Origin: Pseudomonadota bacterium
GTDB taxonomy: Bacteria > Pseudomonadota > Gammaproteobacteria > Burkholderiales > Burkholderiaceae_C
NCBI GenBank assembly: GCA_963204815.1
Contig: CAUJHQ010000092.1
Location: 1 to 48,187, forward strand
DNA: 48,187 bases
Direction: 5' to 3'
Below, piece by piece: positions 36,003 to 45,258 of this stretch; positions within the stretch are counted from its first letter, which is position 1; each line of letters begins with the position of its first letter. Under the pieces are notes generated by a model. The model saw only the letters and a list, made by a program, of their open reading frames with translations, did no database searches and had not been told where the DNA came from. The translations under genes were made by a program, and so were the position numbers.

Positions 36003-36575
36003 TCAGCCCGCAACGTCGGCGCTGGCCAGGGGCGGTGCCGCCGCATCCTTCGGCGCTACCAAAGGCGCCGGGATGCCGGCCGGCAACGGCCACCGAACCC
36101 CGATCTCGGGGTCGTCCCAGCGGATGCTGCGCTCGCAGTCCTTCGCGTAGACGTCGGTGGTCTTGTAGAGGAAGTGCGTGTCGTCCTCCAGTGCGAGGAA
36201 GCCGTGCGCGAAACCCTCCGGAATCCACAGCTGACGCCGGTTCTCGGCCGTCAACTCGACCCCCACCCATTGCCCGAAGTGCGCCGAACCGCGCCGGATG
36301 TCGACCGCGACGTCGTAGGCCGCGCCTTTCACCACGCGCACGAGCTTGCCCTGCGCATGCGGCGGCAACTGGTAGTGCAGGCCGCGCAGCACGCCGGCCT
36401 TGCTGCACGAATGGTTGTCCTGCACGAAGCGGCGCGGCGCCGGCTCGCCGGCGGCGGCCAGCGCGGCCAGCCAGCGCGGCTCGTTGAAGGTCTCCATGAA
36501 CCAACCGCGCTCGTCGCCGAATGCGGTCGGCTCGACGATCATCACGCCCGGCAGCGAGGTGGCGACCAGCTTCAT
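36003..36575 (-). CDS. rfbC: dTDP-4-dehydrorhamnose 3,5-epimerase
   Basis: This 190-residue cupin-fold enzyme epimerises dTDP-4-keto-6-deoxyglucose at C3 and C5 in dTDP-L-rhamnose synthesis. Motifs are FGDERGWFMETFN (substrate loop), FVQDNHSCSKAGVLRGLHYQ (catalytic His), VDIRRGSAHFGQW and PEGFAHGFLAL. The C-terminal Ala/Pro tail is unremarkable. The ATG overlaps the rfbA stop (TGATG), so expression is coupled. It is the last gene of rfbBDAC. Confidence 0.97.
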   Translation of the reverse strand: MKLVATSLPGVMIVEPTAFGDERGWFMETFNEPRWLAALAAAGEPAPRRFVQDNHSCSKAGVLRGLHYQLPPHAQGKLVRVVKGAAYDVAVDIRRGSAHFGQWVGVELTAENRRQLWIPEGFAHGFLALEDDTHFLYKTTDVYAKDCERSIRWDDPEIGVRWPLPAGIPAPLVAPKDAAAPPLASADVAG

Positions 36576-37456
36576 CAGAACACCCGCTCGCGCAGCACCT
36601 GCAACAGGTACTGGCCGTAGCCGTTCTTCAGCATCGGCTGCGCCTGGCGTTCCAGTTCCTCGGCGCTGATCCAGCCGCTGCGGAACGCGATCTCCTCCGG
36701 GCATGCGACCTTCAGGCCCTGGCGTTTCTCGAGCGTGGCGATGAACTGGCCGGCCTCGAGCAGGCTGTCGTGGGTGCCGGTGTCCAGCCAGGCGTAGCCG
36801 CGGCCCATGATCTCGACCTCGAGCTGGCGCTGCTGCAGGTAGCGCGCGTTGACCTCGGTGATCTCGAGTTCGCCGCGTGCGCTGGGCTTGATCGACGCCG
36901 CGATGTCGCAGACCTGTTCGTCGTAGAAGTAGAGGCCGGTGACGGCGTAGTTGCTCTTCGGCTGCTTCGGCTTTTCCTCGATGCTCAGCGCGCGCTGCTG
37001 GCGGTCGAACTCGACGACGCCGTAGCGTTCGGGGTCGGTCACGTGGTAGGCGAAGACGGTGGCACCGGCGTCGCGCGTGCTCGCGCGCCTGAGCAGCGGC
37101 TGGAAGTCGTGGCCGTAGAAGATGTTGTCGCCCAGCACCAGCGCGCTCGGTGCGCCGCCGACGAAGTCGCGGCCGAGGATGAAGGCCTGCGCCAGGCCGT
37201 CCGGGCTGGGCTGCACGCAGTACTGCAGGTTCATGCCCCAGCGGCTGCCGTCGCCCAGCAGCGCCTCGAAGCGCGGCGTGTCCTGCGGCGTGCTGATGAG
37301 CAGCACGTCGCGGATGCCGGCCAGCATCAGCGTCGACAGCGGGTAGTAGACCATCGGCTTGTCGTACACCGGCAGCAGTTGCTTGCTGATCGCCAGCGTC
37401 GCCGGATGCAGCCGGGTGCCGGAGCCGCCGGCGAGGATGATGCCTTTGCGTTGCAT
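36575..37456 (-). CDS. rfbA: Glucose-1-phosphate thymidylyltransferase
   Basis: This 293-residue enzyme makes dTDP-glucose from dTTP and glucose-1-phosphate, the first step of dTDP-L-rhamnose synthesis. The nucleotide-binding start is [16 protein letters not shown] (5-20), followed by [31 protein letters not shown] and the metal/sugar residues [22 protein letters not shown]. It is 17 bases from rfbD and overlaps rfbC. Length and motifs are standard for RmlA; dTDP-rhamnose often feeds back on it. Confidence 0.98.
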   Translation of the reverse strand: MQRKGIILAGGSGTRLHPATLAISKQLLPVYDKPMVYYPLSTLMLAGIRDVLLISTPQDTPRFEALLGDGSRWGMNLQYCVQPSPDGLAQAFILGRDFVGGAPSALVLGDNIFYGHDFQPLLRRASTRDAGATVFAYHVTDPERYGVVEFDRQQRALSIEEKPKQPKSNYAVTGLYFYDEQVCDIAASIKPSARGELEITEVNARYLQQRQLEVEIMGRGYAWLDTGTHDSLLEAGQFIATLEKRQGLKVACPEEIAFRSGWISAEELERQAQPMLKNGYGQYLLQVLRERVF

Positions 37457-37473
37457 GGAGGGCCTTTCGGCGT

Positions 37474-38355
37474 CTACTGACCGAGGAGCTCGACGAGCAT
37501 GCGCTCGACGCCCGCCTGCCAGGGGGGCAGGTGCAGACCGAAGGCCTGGCGCAGCCTCGCGCAGTCGAGACGTGAATTGAGGGGCCGCGCGGCCGGCGTC
37601 GGATAGCCGCTCGTCGGCACGGCACGCACCGCGTCGGGCGCGACCTTGACCGGCCGGCCGGCGGCGCGCGCGCGTTCGATGACGGTGCGCGCGTAGCCGT
37701 GCCAGGTGGTCTCGCCGGCGGCGGCGCAGTGGTAGGTGCCCGCGAGTGCCGGCTCGGCGATCGCGCGCCGCAGTGCGTGCGCGGACACGTCGGCCAGCAG
37801 GTCGGCGCCGGTCGGTGCGCCGTGCTGGTCGTCGATGACGGCCAGCGCATCGCGCTCGGCCGCCAGCGTCAGCATGGTCTTCGCGAAGTTGCCGCCGCGC
37901 GTGCCGTAGACCCAGCTCGTGCGCAGGATCAGGTGGCGGCAGCCGCTGGCGCGGATCAGTTGCTCGCCTTCGAGCTTGGTGCGGCCGTAGATGTTGACCG
38001 GCCCGGTGGGCGCGTCCTCGCTGCGCGCGGCGCTGCCGCTGCCATCGAAGACGTAGTCGGTGCTGTAGTGCAGGAGCCAGGCGCCCAGCGTGGCCGCCTC
38101 GCGCGCCAGCACGGCCGCTGCGGTGGCGTTGACGGCGCGCGCCGCCTCGGCGTCGCTCTCGGCCTTGTCGACCGCGGTGTAGGCGGCGGCGTTGGCGATC
38201 ACGTCGGGCTTCAGGGCTCGCACCAGGGCGGTCAGCGCCACGGGCTGCGTGAAGTCGGCGCGCTGCGCGGGCACGATCACCTCGCCCAAGGGGGCCAGCG
38301 ATCGTTGCAGTTCCCAGCCGACCTGACCGTTGGCGCCGAGCAGCAGCAGCCTCAT
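37474..38355 (-). CDS. rfbD: dTDP-4-dehydrorhamnose reductase
   Basis: This 293-residue SDR-type enzyme reduces dTDP-4-keto-L-rhamnose to dTDP-L-rhamnose. The NAD(P)-binding start is [15 protein letters not shown] (4-18). Further motifs are [12 protein letters not shown], the catalytic STDYVFDG and YGRTKLEGE (Tyr-x-x-x-Lys), and LRTSWVYG. The ATG overlaps the rfbB stop by three bases (ATGA). Correct length for RmlD. Confidence 0.97.
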   Translation of the reverse strand: MRLLLLGANGQVGWELQRSLAPLGEVIVPAQRADFTQPVALTALVRALKPDVIANAAAYTAVDKAESDAEAARAVNATAAAVLAREAATLGAWLLHYSTDYVFDGSGSAARSEDAPTGPVNIYGRTKLEGEQLIRASGCRHLILRTSWVYGTRGGNFAKTMLTLAAERDALAVIDDQHGAPTGADLLADVSAHALRRAIAEPALAGTYHCAAAGETTWHGYARTVIERARAAGRPVKVAPDAVRAVPTSGYPTPAARPLNSRLDCARLRQAFGLHLPPWQAGVERMLVELLGQ

Positions 38356-39422
38356 CGCGCGCTGTAGTTCGCGGCCACCCAGTCCCGGTAGCCGCCGCTC
38401 TGCACGTCGGCCACCCAGTCGGCGTGCTCGAGGTACCAGCGCACGGTCTTGCGGATGCCGGTCTCGAAGGTCTCGGCCGGGCGCCAGCCCAGTTCGCGCT
38501 CGATCTTGCGTGCGTCGATCGCGTAGCGGCGATCGTGGCCGGGCCGGTCCTTCACGTGCGTGATGAGGCGCGTGTACGGGCCTTCGGCGCTGGGCCGCAA
38601 CTCGTCGAGCAGCGCGCACACGGTGTGCACGATCTCGCGGTTCGGCTTCTCGTTCCAGCCGCCGATGTTGTAGGTCTCGCCGACGCGGCCCTTCGCCAGC
38701 ACGGTGCGGATCGCGCTGCAGTGGTCGCCGACGTACAGCCAGTCGCGCACCTGCAAGCCATCGCCGTAGATCGGCAGCGGCTTGCCCGCGAGGGCGTTGA
38801 CGATCATCAGCGGGATCAGCTTCTCGGGGAAGTGGTACGGCCCGTAGTTGTTGCTGCAGTTGGTGGTCAGCACCGGCATCCCGTAGGTGTGGTGCCAGGC
38901 GCGCACGAGGTGGTCGCTCGCCGCCTTGCTGGCCGAATACGGGCTGTTCGGCTCGTACGGGTGCGTCTCGGTGAAGGCCGGTGCGTCGGGCGCGAGGCTG
39001 CCGTAGACCTCGTCGGTGCTGACGTGGTGGAAGCGGAAGGCCGCCTTCGCGTCGCCTTCGAGCGCCGACCAGTACGCACGCGCCGCCTCGAGCAAGGTGA
39101 ACGTGCCCTCGACGTTGGTCTTGATGAAGGCGCCGGGGCCGAGAATGCTGCGGTCGACGTGGCTCTCGGCCGCGAAGTGCAGCACGGCGCGCGGCTGGTG
39201 TTCCGCCAGCAGGCGATCGACGAGCGCGCGGTCGCCGATGTCGCCCTTCACGAAGACATGGCGTGCGTCGCCCTGCAGCGACGCCAGGTTGCGCAGGTTG
39301 CCGGCGTAGGTGAGGGCGTCGAGGTTGACGACGCGCTCGTCGCGCGTGGACGCGTCGGCGAGCCAGTCGAGCACGAAGTTGCTGCCGATGAAGCCGGCGC
39401 CGCCGGTCACGAGGATCGTCAT
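38352..39422 (-). CDS. rfbB: dTDP-glucose 4,6-dehydratase
   Basis: This 356-residue SDR enzyme converts dTDP-glucose to dTDP-4-keto-6-deoxyglucose. NAD binding is at [17 protein letters not shown] (5-21). Catalytic residues appear in VSTDEVYG and [15 protein letters not shown]. The substrate region is [19 protein letters not shown] and the C-terminus is normal. It is the first gene of rfbBDAC, with a candidate -10 31 bases upstream, so this four-gene operon is separate from manC-galE on the same strand. Confidence 0.98.
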   Translation of the reverse strand: MTILVTGGAGFIGSNFVLDWLADASTRDERVVNLDALTYAGNLRNLASLQGDARHVFVKGDIGDRALVDRLLAEHQPRAVLHFAAESHVDRSILGPGAFIKTNVEGTFTLLEAARAYWSALEGDAKAAFRFHHVSTDEVYGSLAPDAPAFTETHPYEPNSPYSASKAASDHLVRAWHHTYGMPVLTTNCSNNYGPYHFPEKLIPLMIVNALAGKPLPIYGDGLQVRDWLYVGDHCSAIRTVLAKGRVGETYNIGGWNEKPNREIVHTVCALLDELRPSAEGPYTRLITHVKDRPGHDRRYAIDARKIERELGWRPAETFETGIRKTVRWYLEHADWVADVQSGGYRDWVAANYSAR

Positions 39423-39453
39423 GGAACTCGCGGGTTGAGCCTAGTCCGCGGCG

Positions 39454-39459
39454 ATTGTG
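39454..39459 (-). promoter_or_regulatory. Candidate -10 element for rfbBDAC
   Basis: CACAAT on the minus strand lies 31 bases before the rfbB ATG. No -35 match. Upstream, GGGGC-CTGAT-GCCCC (39471-39485) may be a weak terminator for the preceding manC. Confidence 0.35.
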
Positions 39460-39496
39460 ACGCTCCAGCGGGGGCCTGATGCCCCGAAATGGCCGG

Positions 39497-40942
39497 TCAT
39501 TTCCGGCCGTAGGTGTCCTCGAAGCGCACGATGTCGTCCTCGCCGAGGTAGCTGCCCGACTGCACCTCGATGATTTCCAGCGGCACCTTGCCGGGGTTCG
39601 CCAGCCGGTGCGTCTGGCCCAGCGGGATATAGGTGCTCTGGTTCTCGGCGAGCAGGATGACCTGGTCGCCGTTCGTCACCTCGGCGGTGCCGCTGACGAC
39701 GATCCAGTGCTCGGCGCGGTGGTGGTGCATCTGCAGGCTCAGGGAGGCGCCGGGTTTCACCATGATGCGCTTGACCTGGTGGCGCGGCCCGTTGTCGATG
39801 CTGTCGTACCAGCCCCAGGGGCGGTGCACCTTGCGGTGCAGCGCCTGCTCGCCGCGCTGTTCGCGGCCGAGCTGGGCGACGATCTTCTTCACGTCCTGGC
39901 TCTTGGAGCGGTCGGCCACCAGCACGGCGTCGGCGGTCTCGACGACGATGACGTCGTCCAGGCCGACGGCGCTGACGAGCCGGCTCGTCGCGTGCACCAG
40001 CGTGTTGCGGCTGTCGGTGACGATGGCGTCGCCGACGCTGGCGTTGCCGTCGGCGTCCTTCGGCAGCACCTGCCACACCGCTTCCCAGGCGCCGAGGTCG
40101 TTCCAGCCGGCGGCGAGTTCGACCATGCGGATGTCGCGGTCGGTGCCCGGGCACTTCTCCATCACCGCGTAGTCGACCGATTCCGACGGCACGGCGGCGA
40201 ACTCGGCCTTGCCCGGCCGCACGAAGCGCTGGTCGGCGGCACGTGCCGCCCAGGCGGCGCGGCAGGCGGCGGCGATGTCGGGCCGGAAACGTTCCAGCGC
40301 CTTCAGCCACACGCTGGCCTTCAGCACGAACATGCCGGCGTTCCAGAAGTAGCCGCCGGCGGCGAGGTAGCGCTCGGCGGTGCCGAGGTCGGGCTTCTCG
40401 ACGAACTGCGCCACCTTGAGCGCACCGCCGGAGCCTTCGGCGCGGATGTAGCCGTAGCCGGTCTCGGGGCGGTCGGGCGTGATGCCCAGGATGGTGATGG
40501 CGCCCTCGGCGGCCAGCGTCACCGCGCGCCGCAGCGCCTGCGTGAAGGCCGCCTCGTCGGTGACGGTCTGGTCGGACGAGATCACCACCAGCACCGGGTC
40601 GGCGCCGCCTTCCTGCGCCTGCAGCGCGGCCAGCGTGAGCGCCGGCGCGGTGTTGCGGCCGACCGGCTCCAGCAGCACGGCCGACGGCTCCTGCTTGATC
40701 TCGCGCAGCTGGTCCAGCACCAGGAAGCGGTGCTCCTCGTTGCCGACGATCAGCGGCGCCGCCACCGCGGTGCCCGCCTCGCCCAGCGAGGCCAGCCGCG
40801 AGGCCGCCTGCTGGAACAGGCTGCTGTCGCCGCCGAGCACGAGGAACTGCTTCGGGAAGCCGGCGCGCGACAGCGGCCACAGCCGCGTGCCGGAGCCGCC
40901 GGCCATGATGACGGGTTGGACCTGGATGTTCTTGTTGCTCAT
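39497..40942 (-). CDS. manC: Mannose-1-phosphate guanylyltransferase / mannose-6-phosphate isomerase
   Basis: This 481-residue bifunctional enzyme makes GDP-mannose. The N-terminal pyrophosphorylase domain (about 1-345) has [17 protein letters not shown], then EPVGRNTAPALTLAAL and the late YAVMEKC and LGAWEAVW. The C-terminal type II isomerase cupin (about 360-481) has VHRPWGWYDSIDNG, QMHHHRAEHWIVVSG and NPGKVPLEIIEVQSG. Length is usual for fused ManC/AlgA-type proteins. Its ATG overlaps the galE stop, so galE-manC form an operon. GDP-mannose is a donor for exopolysaccharide and LPS glycosyltransferases. Confidence 0.97.
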   Translation of the reverse strand: MSNKNIQVQPVIMAGGSGTRLWPLSRAGFPKQFLVLGGDSSLFQQAASRLASLGEAGTAVAAPLIVGNEEHRFLVLDQLREIKQEPSAVLLEPVGRNTAPALTLAALQAQEGGADPVLVVISSDQTVTDEAAFTQALRRAVTLAAEGAITILGITPDRPETGYGYIRAEGSGGALKVAQFVEKPDLGTAERYLAAGGYFWNAGMFVLKASVWLKALERFRPDIAAACRAAWAARAADQRFVRPGKAEFAAVPSESVDYAVMEKCPGTDRDIRMVELAAGWNDLGAWEAVWQVLPKDADGNASVGDAIVTDSRNTLVHATSRLVSAVGLDDVIVVETADAVLVADRSKSQDVKKIVAQLGREQRGEQALHRKVHRPWGWYDSIDNGPRHQVKRIMVKPGASLSLQMHHHRAEHWIVVSGTAEVTNGDQVILLAENQSTYIPLGQTHRLANPGKVPLEIIEVQSGSYLGEDDIVRFEDTYGRK

Positions 40943-41958
40943 GGGTTCTCGAATCCGTTGGGGTTCATCGATTGCCAGCGCCAGCTGTCCTCGCACATGC
41001 GGGCGAGGTCGTGGCGGGCCTGCCAGCCCAGCAGTTCTTGGGCGAGGGCCGGGTCGGCATAGCAGGCGGCCACGTCGCCGGGGCGGCGCGGCAGCACGCG
41101 GTACGGCACCTCGCGGCCGCTGGCGCGGGCGTAGGCGGCCACCACCTCCAGCACGCTGTAGCCGCGGCCGGTGCCGAGGTTGACGGTGAACGAGCCGGGC
41201 TGGTCGAGCAGACGCCGCAGCGCCGCCACGTGGCCTTCGGCGAGGTCGGTGACGTGGATGTAGTCGCGCACGCCGGTGCCGTCGGGTGTGGCGTAGTCGT
41301 CGCCGAAGACGCGCAGGAAGGGCTGGCGGCCGACCGCCACCTGCGCCACGTAGGGCATCAGGTTGTTCGGCGTGCCGCGCGGGTCTTCGCCGATGCGGCC
41401 GCTCGCGTGGGCGCCGACCGGATTGAAGTAGCGCAGGCAGCCGGTCTGCCAGGCGGCGTCGGCGGCGCCGAGGTCGCGCAGGATCGTCTCGCCCATCAGC
41501 TTGGTCTGGCCGTAGGGGTTGGTGGCGGTCAGGCGCGCGCCTTCGCGGATCGGCAGCGATTCGGGGTCGCCGTAGACCGTGGCGCTGGAGCTGAAGACGA
41601 AGCGCTTCACGCCGTGCCGCTGCATCGCCTGGCACACCGTGACGAGGCCGCCGATGTTGTTGGCGTAGTAGGCCAGCGGCTGGGCGGTCGATTCGCCCAC
41701 CGCCTTGAAGGCGGCGAAGTGCACGCAGGCGTCGATGCGGTGGCGCGCGAACACGCCTTCCAGCGCGGCGGCGTCGCAGACGCTGGCGCGTTCGAACACC
41801 GGCGTGCGGCCGGCCAGCGCGGCCAGCCGGTTCAGCACCTCGGGCGAACTGTTGGAGAAGTCGTCGAGCCCGACCACGTCGAAACCCGCCGCCTGCAGGG
41901 CCAGCCAGGTGTGCGACGCGATGTAGCCGGCGGCGCCGGTCAGCAGGATGGTGGGCAT
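40939..41958 (-). CDS. galE: UDP-glucose 4-epimerase
   Basis: This 339-residue SDR enzyme interconverts UDP-glucose and UDP-galactose. The NAD start is ILLTGAAGYIASHTWLAL (4-21), with Ala in place of the more common GGAGYIGSH; the Rossmann pattern is still intact. Other motifs are SSSATVYGD, YGQTKLMGE (Tyr-x-x-x-Lys), RYFNPVGAHASG and GTGVRDYIHV. Substrate could also be an N-acetylated sugar. A candidate -10 box lies 31 bases upstream. Divergent from ubiJ across 93 bases. Confidence 0.96.
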   Translation of the reverse strand: MPTILLTGAAGYIASHTWLALQAAGFDVVGLDDFSNSSPEVLNRLAALAGRTPVFERASVCDAAALEGVFARHRIDACVHFAAFKAVGESTAQPLAYYANNIGGLVTVCQAMQRHGVKRFVFSSSATVYGDPESLPIREGARLTATNPYGQTKLMGETILRDLGAADAAWQTGCLRYFNPVGAHASGRIGEDPRGTPNNLMPYVAQVAVGRQPFLRVFGDDYATPDGTGVRDYIHVTDLAEGHVAALRRLLDQPGSFTVNLGTGRGYSVLEVVAAYARASGREVPYRVLPRRPGDVAACYADPALAQELLGWQARHDLARMCEDSWRWQSMNPNGFENP

Positions 41959-41989
41959 TCGTGGCCTGGGTCGAGGGCGGCAGCGCGCG

Positions 41990-41995
41990 ATTGTC
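41990..41995 (-). promoter_or_regulatory. Candidate -10 element for galE-manC
   Basis: GACAAT on the minus strand is 31 bases before the galE ATG. It lies in the 93-base spacer shared with ubiJ. No -35 is evident. Confidence 0.35.
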
Positions 41996-42038
41996 GGCCA
42001 TCGTGCGCGGCCAAACGGTGGCGCGGGCGCGCGCTGCC

Positions 42039-42044
42039 TACAAT
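42039..42044 (+). promoter_or_regulatory. Candidate -10 element for ubiJ, adjacent to the start codon
   Basis: TACAAT ends only 7 bases before the ubiJ ATG. With normal spacing, transcription would begin at or next to the start codon, giving a leaderless mRNA; no Shine-Dalgarno is present. Confidence 0.45.
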
Positions 42045-42051
42045 CCTGCAC

Positions 42052-42579
42052 ATGTTGCAGACCCTTGAAAGCCTGCTGGCGCCGGCCGTCATGGAGCGCC
42101 TGGCGCTCGTCGTCAACCACGTGCTGAGCAGCGAGAGCGTGGCCACCGAACGCCTGCGACCGCATGCCGGCCGCACGATCGAGCTCGCCGCGTCCGGCTG
42201 GCCCTCGCTGCTGCCGCCGCCGCCGCCCTGCGTGTTCCGCGTCACGCCGGCCGGGCTGGTGGAATGGTGCGGGCTGGCGCGCGACGTCGGCGCCGACCTC
42301 ACGCTGAAGGTCGACGCCGGCAACCCGGCGCTGCTGGTCACGAAGATGCTGTCTGGCGAACTGCCGCCGGTGGCGATCGACGGCGACGCGCAGCTCGCCG
42401 GCGACGTGAACTGGCTGATGACGAACCTGCGCTGGGACGTCGCCGCCGACCTCGAACGCCTGTTCGGGCCCGCGGTGGCGCAGCAGCTCAACCGCCTGGG
42501 GCGTGCGCTCGCCCATGCGGTGCGCGCCGCGGTGCAGGGCCTGGGCCAGGTCACGGGCCGCCTGCGGCCGCGCGCCTGA
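42052..42579 (+). CDS. ubiJ: Ubiquinone biosynthesis accessory factor UbiJ (SCP2 domain)
   Basis: This 175-residue lipid-binding protein supports aerobic ubiquinone synthesis as part of the soluble Ubi complex with UbiK. The SCP2 domain (about 35-125) shows [16 protein letters not shown], then [11 protein letters not shown] and DLTLKV, and [25 protein letters not shown]. The C-terminal helix (about 130-170) contains the region [19 protein letters not shown], which in the family contacts UbiK. Position next to ubiB supports the call. Start at 42052 fits the family length. Confidence 0.9.
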   Translation: MLQTLESLLAPAVMERLALVVNHVLSSESVATERLRPHAGRTIELAASGWPSLLPPPPPCVFRVTPAGLVEWCGLARDVGADLTLKVDAGNPALLVTKMLSGELPPVAIDGDAQLAGDVNWLMTNLRWDVAADLERLFGPAVAQQLNRLGRALAHAVRAAVQGLGQVTGRLRPRA

Positions 42580-42599
42580 GCGCGCCCGGGAGCAGCCCG

Positions 42600-44153
42600 A
42601 TGCGCCAGTTCGCGCGCGCGCTCTTCATCGTCTTCACGGTCCTGCGCTTCGGCCTCGACGAGGTCGCGCTGTCGTCGTTCCGCCAGCGCTGGGTGCGCAT
42701 CCTGGTGCGCATGGTCACGGTGGGCCGCCGCCTCGACGCGCCGCCTGGCGTGCGGCTGCGCCGGGCGCTCGAACGCCTGGGGCCGATCTTCGTCAAGTTC
42801 GGCCAAGTGCTGTCGACGCGGCGCGACCTGCTGCCGTTGGACATCGCCGACGAACTGGCCAAGCTGCAGGACCGCGTGCCGCCGTTCCCGGCTGCCGAGT
42901 CGCGCGCGCTCGTCGAGAAGGCCTTCGGCCGCCGCATCGACGACATCTTCCAGAGCTTCGAGACCGAGCCGGTGGCCAGCGCCTCGATTGCCCAGGTGCA
43001 CTTCGCGACGCTGAAGACCGGCCGCGAGGTCGCCGTGAAGGTGCTGCGGCCGGGCATGCTGGACGTCATCGACGACGACATGCGCCTGCTGCACATGATC
43101 GCGCGCTGGGTCGAGCGCCTGTCGGCCGACGGCAAGCGCCTGAAGCCGCGCGAGGTGGTGTCCGAGTTCGACGCCTACCTGCACGACGAACTCGACCTCG
43201 TGCGCGAGGCGGCCAACGCGGCCCAGCTGCGCCGCAACATGGACGGCCTGAACCTGGTGCTGATTCCGGAGATGATCTGGGAGCTGTGCACGCCGGGCGT
43301 CATCGTCATGGAGCGCATGACGGGCGTGCCGATCAGCCAGCTCGACCGCATCCGCGCGGCCGGCGTCGACATCAAGAAGCTGGCGCGCGACGGCGTGACG
43401 ATCTTCTTCACGCAGGTCTTCCGCGACGGCTTCTTCCACGCCGACATGCACCCGGGCAACATCCAGGTCAGCCTGGACCCGGCGACCTTCGGGCGCTACA
43501 TCTCTCTCGACTTCGGCATCATCGGCACGCTGACCGAGGTCGACAAGGAATACCTCGCCTACAACTTCATCGCCTTCTTCCGCCGCGACTACAAGCGCGT
43601 GGCCGAACTGCACGTGGAGTCGGGCTGGGTGCCGCCGGGCACGCGGGTCGACGCCCTCGAAGGCGCCATCCGCGCCTGCTGCGAGCCGCACTTCGACCGG
43701 CCGCTGAAGGACATCTCGCTCGGCCAGGTGCTGATGCGGCTGTTCCAGACCTCGCGCCGCTTCAACGTCGAGATCCAGCCGCAGCTCGTGCTGCTGCAGA
43801 AGACGCTGCTCAACATCGAGGGACTGGGGCGCCAGATCGACCCCGACCTGGACCTCTGGAGCACCGCCAAGCCCTTCCTCGAGCGCTGGATGAACGAGCA
43901 GATCGGCTGGCGCGGGCTGCTCGAACGTCTGAAGAACGAGGCACCGCGCTACGCCCAGCTGCTGCCCGAACTGCCGCGCCTGCTGCACCAGCGCCTGCAG
44001 ACCGCCCCCGGCGAGCGCGATTCGGCCTTGCTGGCCGCGCTGCTGGTCGAGCAGCGGGCCACCCGGCGCCTGCTGCAGGCGCTGCTGTGGGGTGCGCTCG
44101 GCTTCCTCGGCGGGCTGCTCGTCACGCGGGTCTGGCTGCACTACGCCGGCTGA
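42600..44153 (+). CDS. ubiB: Ubiquinone biosynthesis kinase-like protein UbiB
   Basis: This 517-residue membrane-associated atypical kinase/ATPase is needed for ubiquinone synthesis. The defining KxGQ motif is [16 protein letters not shown] (K66, G68, Q69), followed by the Ala-rich loop [12 protein letters not shown]. Catalytic-loop and metal motifs are [10 protein letters not shown] and [10 protein letters not shown]-terminal hydrophobic segment (about 490-512, [19 protein letters not shown]) is the usual membrane anchor. It starts 20 bases after ubiJ, so the two are in one operon. Confidence 0.97.
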   Translation: MRQFARALFIVFTVLRFGLDEVALSSFRQRWVRILVRMVTVGRRLDAPPGVRLRRALERLGPIFVKFGQVLSTRRDLLPLDIADELAKLQDRVPPFPAAESRALVEKAFGRRIDDIFQSFETEPVASASIAQVHFATLKTGREVAVKVLRPGMLDVIDDDMRLLHMIARWVERLSADGKRLKPREVVSEFDAYLHDELDLVREAANAAQLRRNMDGLNLVLIPEMIWELCTPGVIVMERMTGVPISQLDRIRAAGVDIKKLARDGVTIFFTQVFRDGFFHADMHPGNIQVSLDPATFGRYISLDFGIIGTLTEVDKEYLAYNFIAFFRRDYKRVAELHVESGWVPPGTRVDALEGAIRACCEPHFDRPLKDISLGQVLMRLFQTSRRFNVEIQPQLVLLQKTLLNIEGLGRQIDPDLDLWSTAKPFLERWMNEQIGWRGLLERLKNEAPRYAQLLPELPRLLHQRLQTAPGERDSALLAALLVEQRATRRLLQALLWGALGFLGGLLVTRVWLHYAG

Positions 44154-44179
44154 AGCCCCGGCGCGGTGGGCGCCTCCCT

Positions 44180-44185
44180 TACAAT
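44180..44185 (+). promoter_or_regulatory. Candidate -10 element for the FmdB gene
   Basis: TACAAT lies 26 bases before the FmdB start, in an AT-richer spacer (TTTTAATTCAAAG follows). No clear -35 hexamer. Confidence 0.4.
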
Positions 44186-44211
44186 TCCGCTTTTAATTCA
44201 AAGGCTTAGCC

Positions 44212-44553
44212 ATGCCGATCTATGCGTACCGCTGCGCATCCTGCGGCCATGCCCAGGACGTGCTGCAGAAGATCTCCGATCCGGTGCTCACGGTCTGCCC
44301 GGCGTGCGGTGCGAATGCCTACGCCAAGCAGGTCACGGCGGCCGGTTTCCAGCTGAAGGGCTCGGGCTGGTACGTGACCGACTTCCGCGGCGGCAACGCC
44401 GCCGCCGCCGCGAAGAAGGACGACGCGCCGGCCGATGCGAAGGCCGATGCCGCCGCCGCACCCAAGGCGGCCGATGGCGCGGCGCCCGCCGCCGCGCCGG
44501 CTCCGGCCGCCCCCGCGCCGGCCCCGGCGCCCGCGCCGAGCGCCGGCGAATGA
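44212..44553 (+). CDS. FmdB-family zinc-ribbon protein
   Basis: This 113-residue protein has an N-terminal FmdB/CxxC zinc ribbon (about 1-60): MPIYAYRCASCGH with C8/C11 and CPACG with C29/C32. These four Cys form one Zn site. GWYVTDFRGG is typical of the proteobacterial branch. The remaining half is an Ala/Pro-rich low-complexity tail. Family name derives from a formamidase-regulating protein, but no function is established for this branch. It is followed by DUF502 and aspS, a neighbourhood I recall in many Burkholderiales. Confidence 0.92.
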   Translation: MPIYAYRCASCGHAQDVLQKISDPVLTVCPACGANAYAKQVTAAGFQLKGSGWYVTDFRGGNAAAAAKKDDAPADAKADAAAAPKAADGAAPAAAPAPAAPAPAPAPAPSAGE

Positions 44554-44575
44554 CGCCCACTGCGACGGACACCGA

Positions 44576-45223
44576 GTGAAGAAATACATCCTTGCCGGCC
44601 TGCTGGTCTGGCTGCCACTGGGCATCACGATCTGGGTGCTGTCCTGGCTGCTGGGCGTGCTCGACGGCGTCTTCGCGGCGCTGCTGTCGGTCAGCCAGGC
44701 GGTGCTGCCGGCGTCGGCGTTCGCGTCGATCGAGGCGCTGCGCCACGTGCCCGGGCTGGGCGTGGCGGTGATGCTGGCGGGGCTGCTGCTCACCGGCGTC
44801 TTCGCGGCCAACTTCGTCGGCCAGTGGTGGCTGCACCAGTGGGACCGCATCCTGCAGAACATCCCGATCGTCAAGTCGATCTACAGCTCGGTCAAGCAGG
44901 TCTCGGACACGCTGTTCTCGTCCTCCGGCAACGCCTTCCGCGAGGCCGTGCTCGTGCAGTACCCGCGCCAGGGCTCGTGGACGATCGCCTTCGTCACCGG
45001 CAAGCCCGGTGGCGAGGTGGCCGGCCGCCTGCCCGGCGAGATGGTCAGCGTCTACGTGCCGACGACGCCGAACCCGACCTCGGGCTTCTTCCTCATGATG
45101 CCGCGCGAGGACGTGCACGTGCTGAACATGAGCGTCGACGAGGCGCTGAAGTACGTCATCTCGATGGGCGTCGTCGCGCCGCCCGAGAGCGCCTCCGCGG
45201 TCGCCGCCCCGGCGCGAAATTGA
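44576..45223 (+). CDS. DUF502 family membrane protein
   Basis: This 215-residue integral membrane protein has two hydrophobic segments: about 4-26 (ILAGLLVWLPLGITIWVLSWLLG) and about 62-85 (VAVMLAGLLLTGVFAANFVG). The conserved cytoplasmic part contains IPIVKSIYSSVKQVSDTLF, then WTIAFVTGKPGGEV and VYVPTTPNPTSGFF (DUF502 signature). Its function is unestablished; plant relatives are linked to membrane trafficking. It starts with GTG 22 bases after FmdB. A strong hairpin follows its stop. Confidence 0.93.
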   Translation: MKKYILAGLLVWLPLGITIWVLSWLLGVLDGVFAALLSVSQAVLPASAFASIEALRHVPGLGVAVMLAGLLLTGVFAANFVGQWWLHQWDRILQNIPIVKSIYSSVKQVSDTLFSSSGNAFREAVLVQYPRQGSWTIAFVTGKPGGEVAGRLPGEMVSVYVPTTPNPTSGFFLMMPREDVHVLNMSVDEALKYVISMGVVAPPESASAVAAPARN

Positions 45224-45225
45224 CC

Positions 45226-45258
45226 GGGCCGGCCGCCTTCACGGCGCGCGGCCGGTCC
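45226..45258 (+). terminator. Strong hairpin after DUF502, in the aspS leader
   Basis: An 11-bp stem (one G-U wobble) pairs 45226-45236 with 45248-45258 around an 11-base loop. Its 8-bp core is CCGGCCGC/GCGGCCGG. A second, shorter hairpin GGGCT/AGCCC follows at 45261-45278. There is no T-tract, so it may be a weak terminator or a leader element of aspS. Confidence 0.4.

Noticed and set aside
44395-44553. GC-rich imperfect repeats at the end of the FmdB gene
   Set aside because: They encode an in-frame Ala/Pro tail, common in this lineage; no unit structure typical of tandem repeats or CRISPR.
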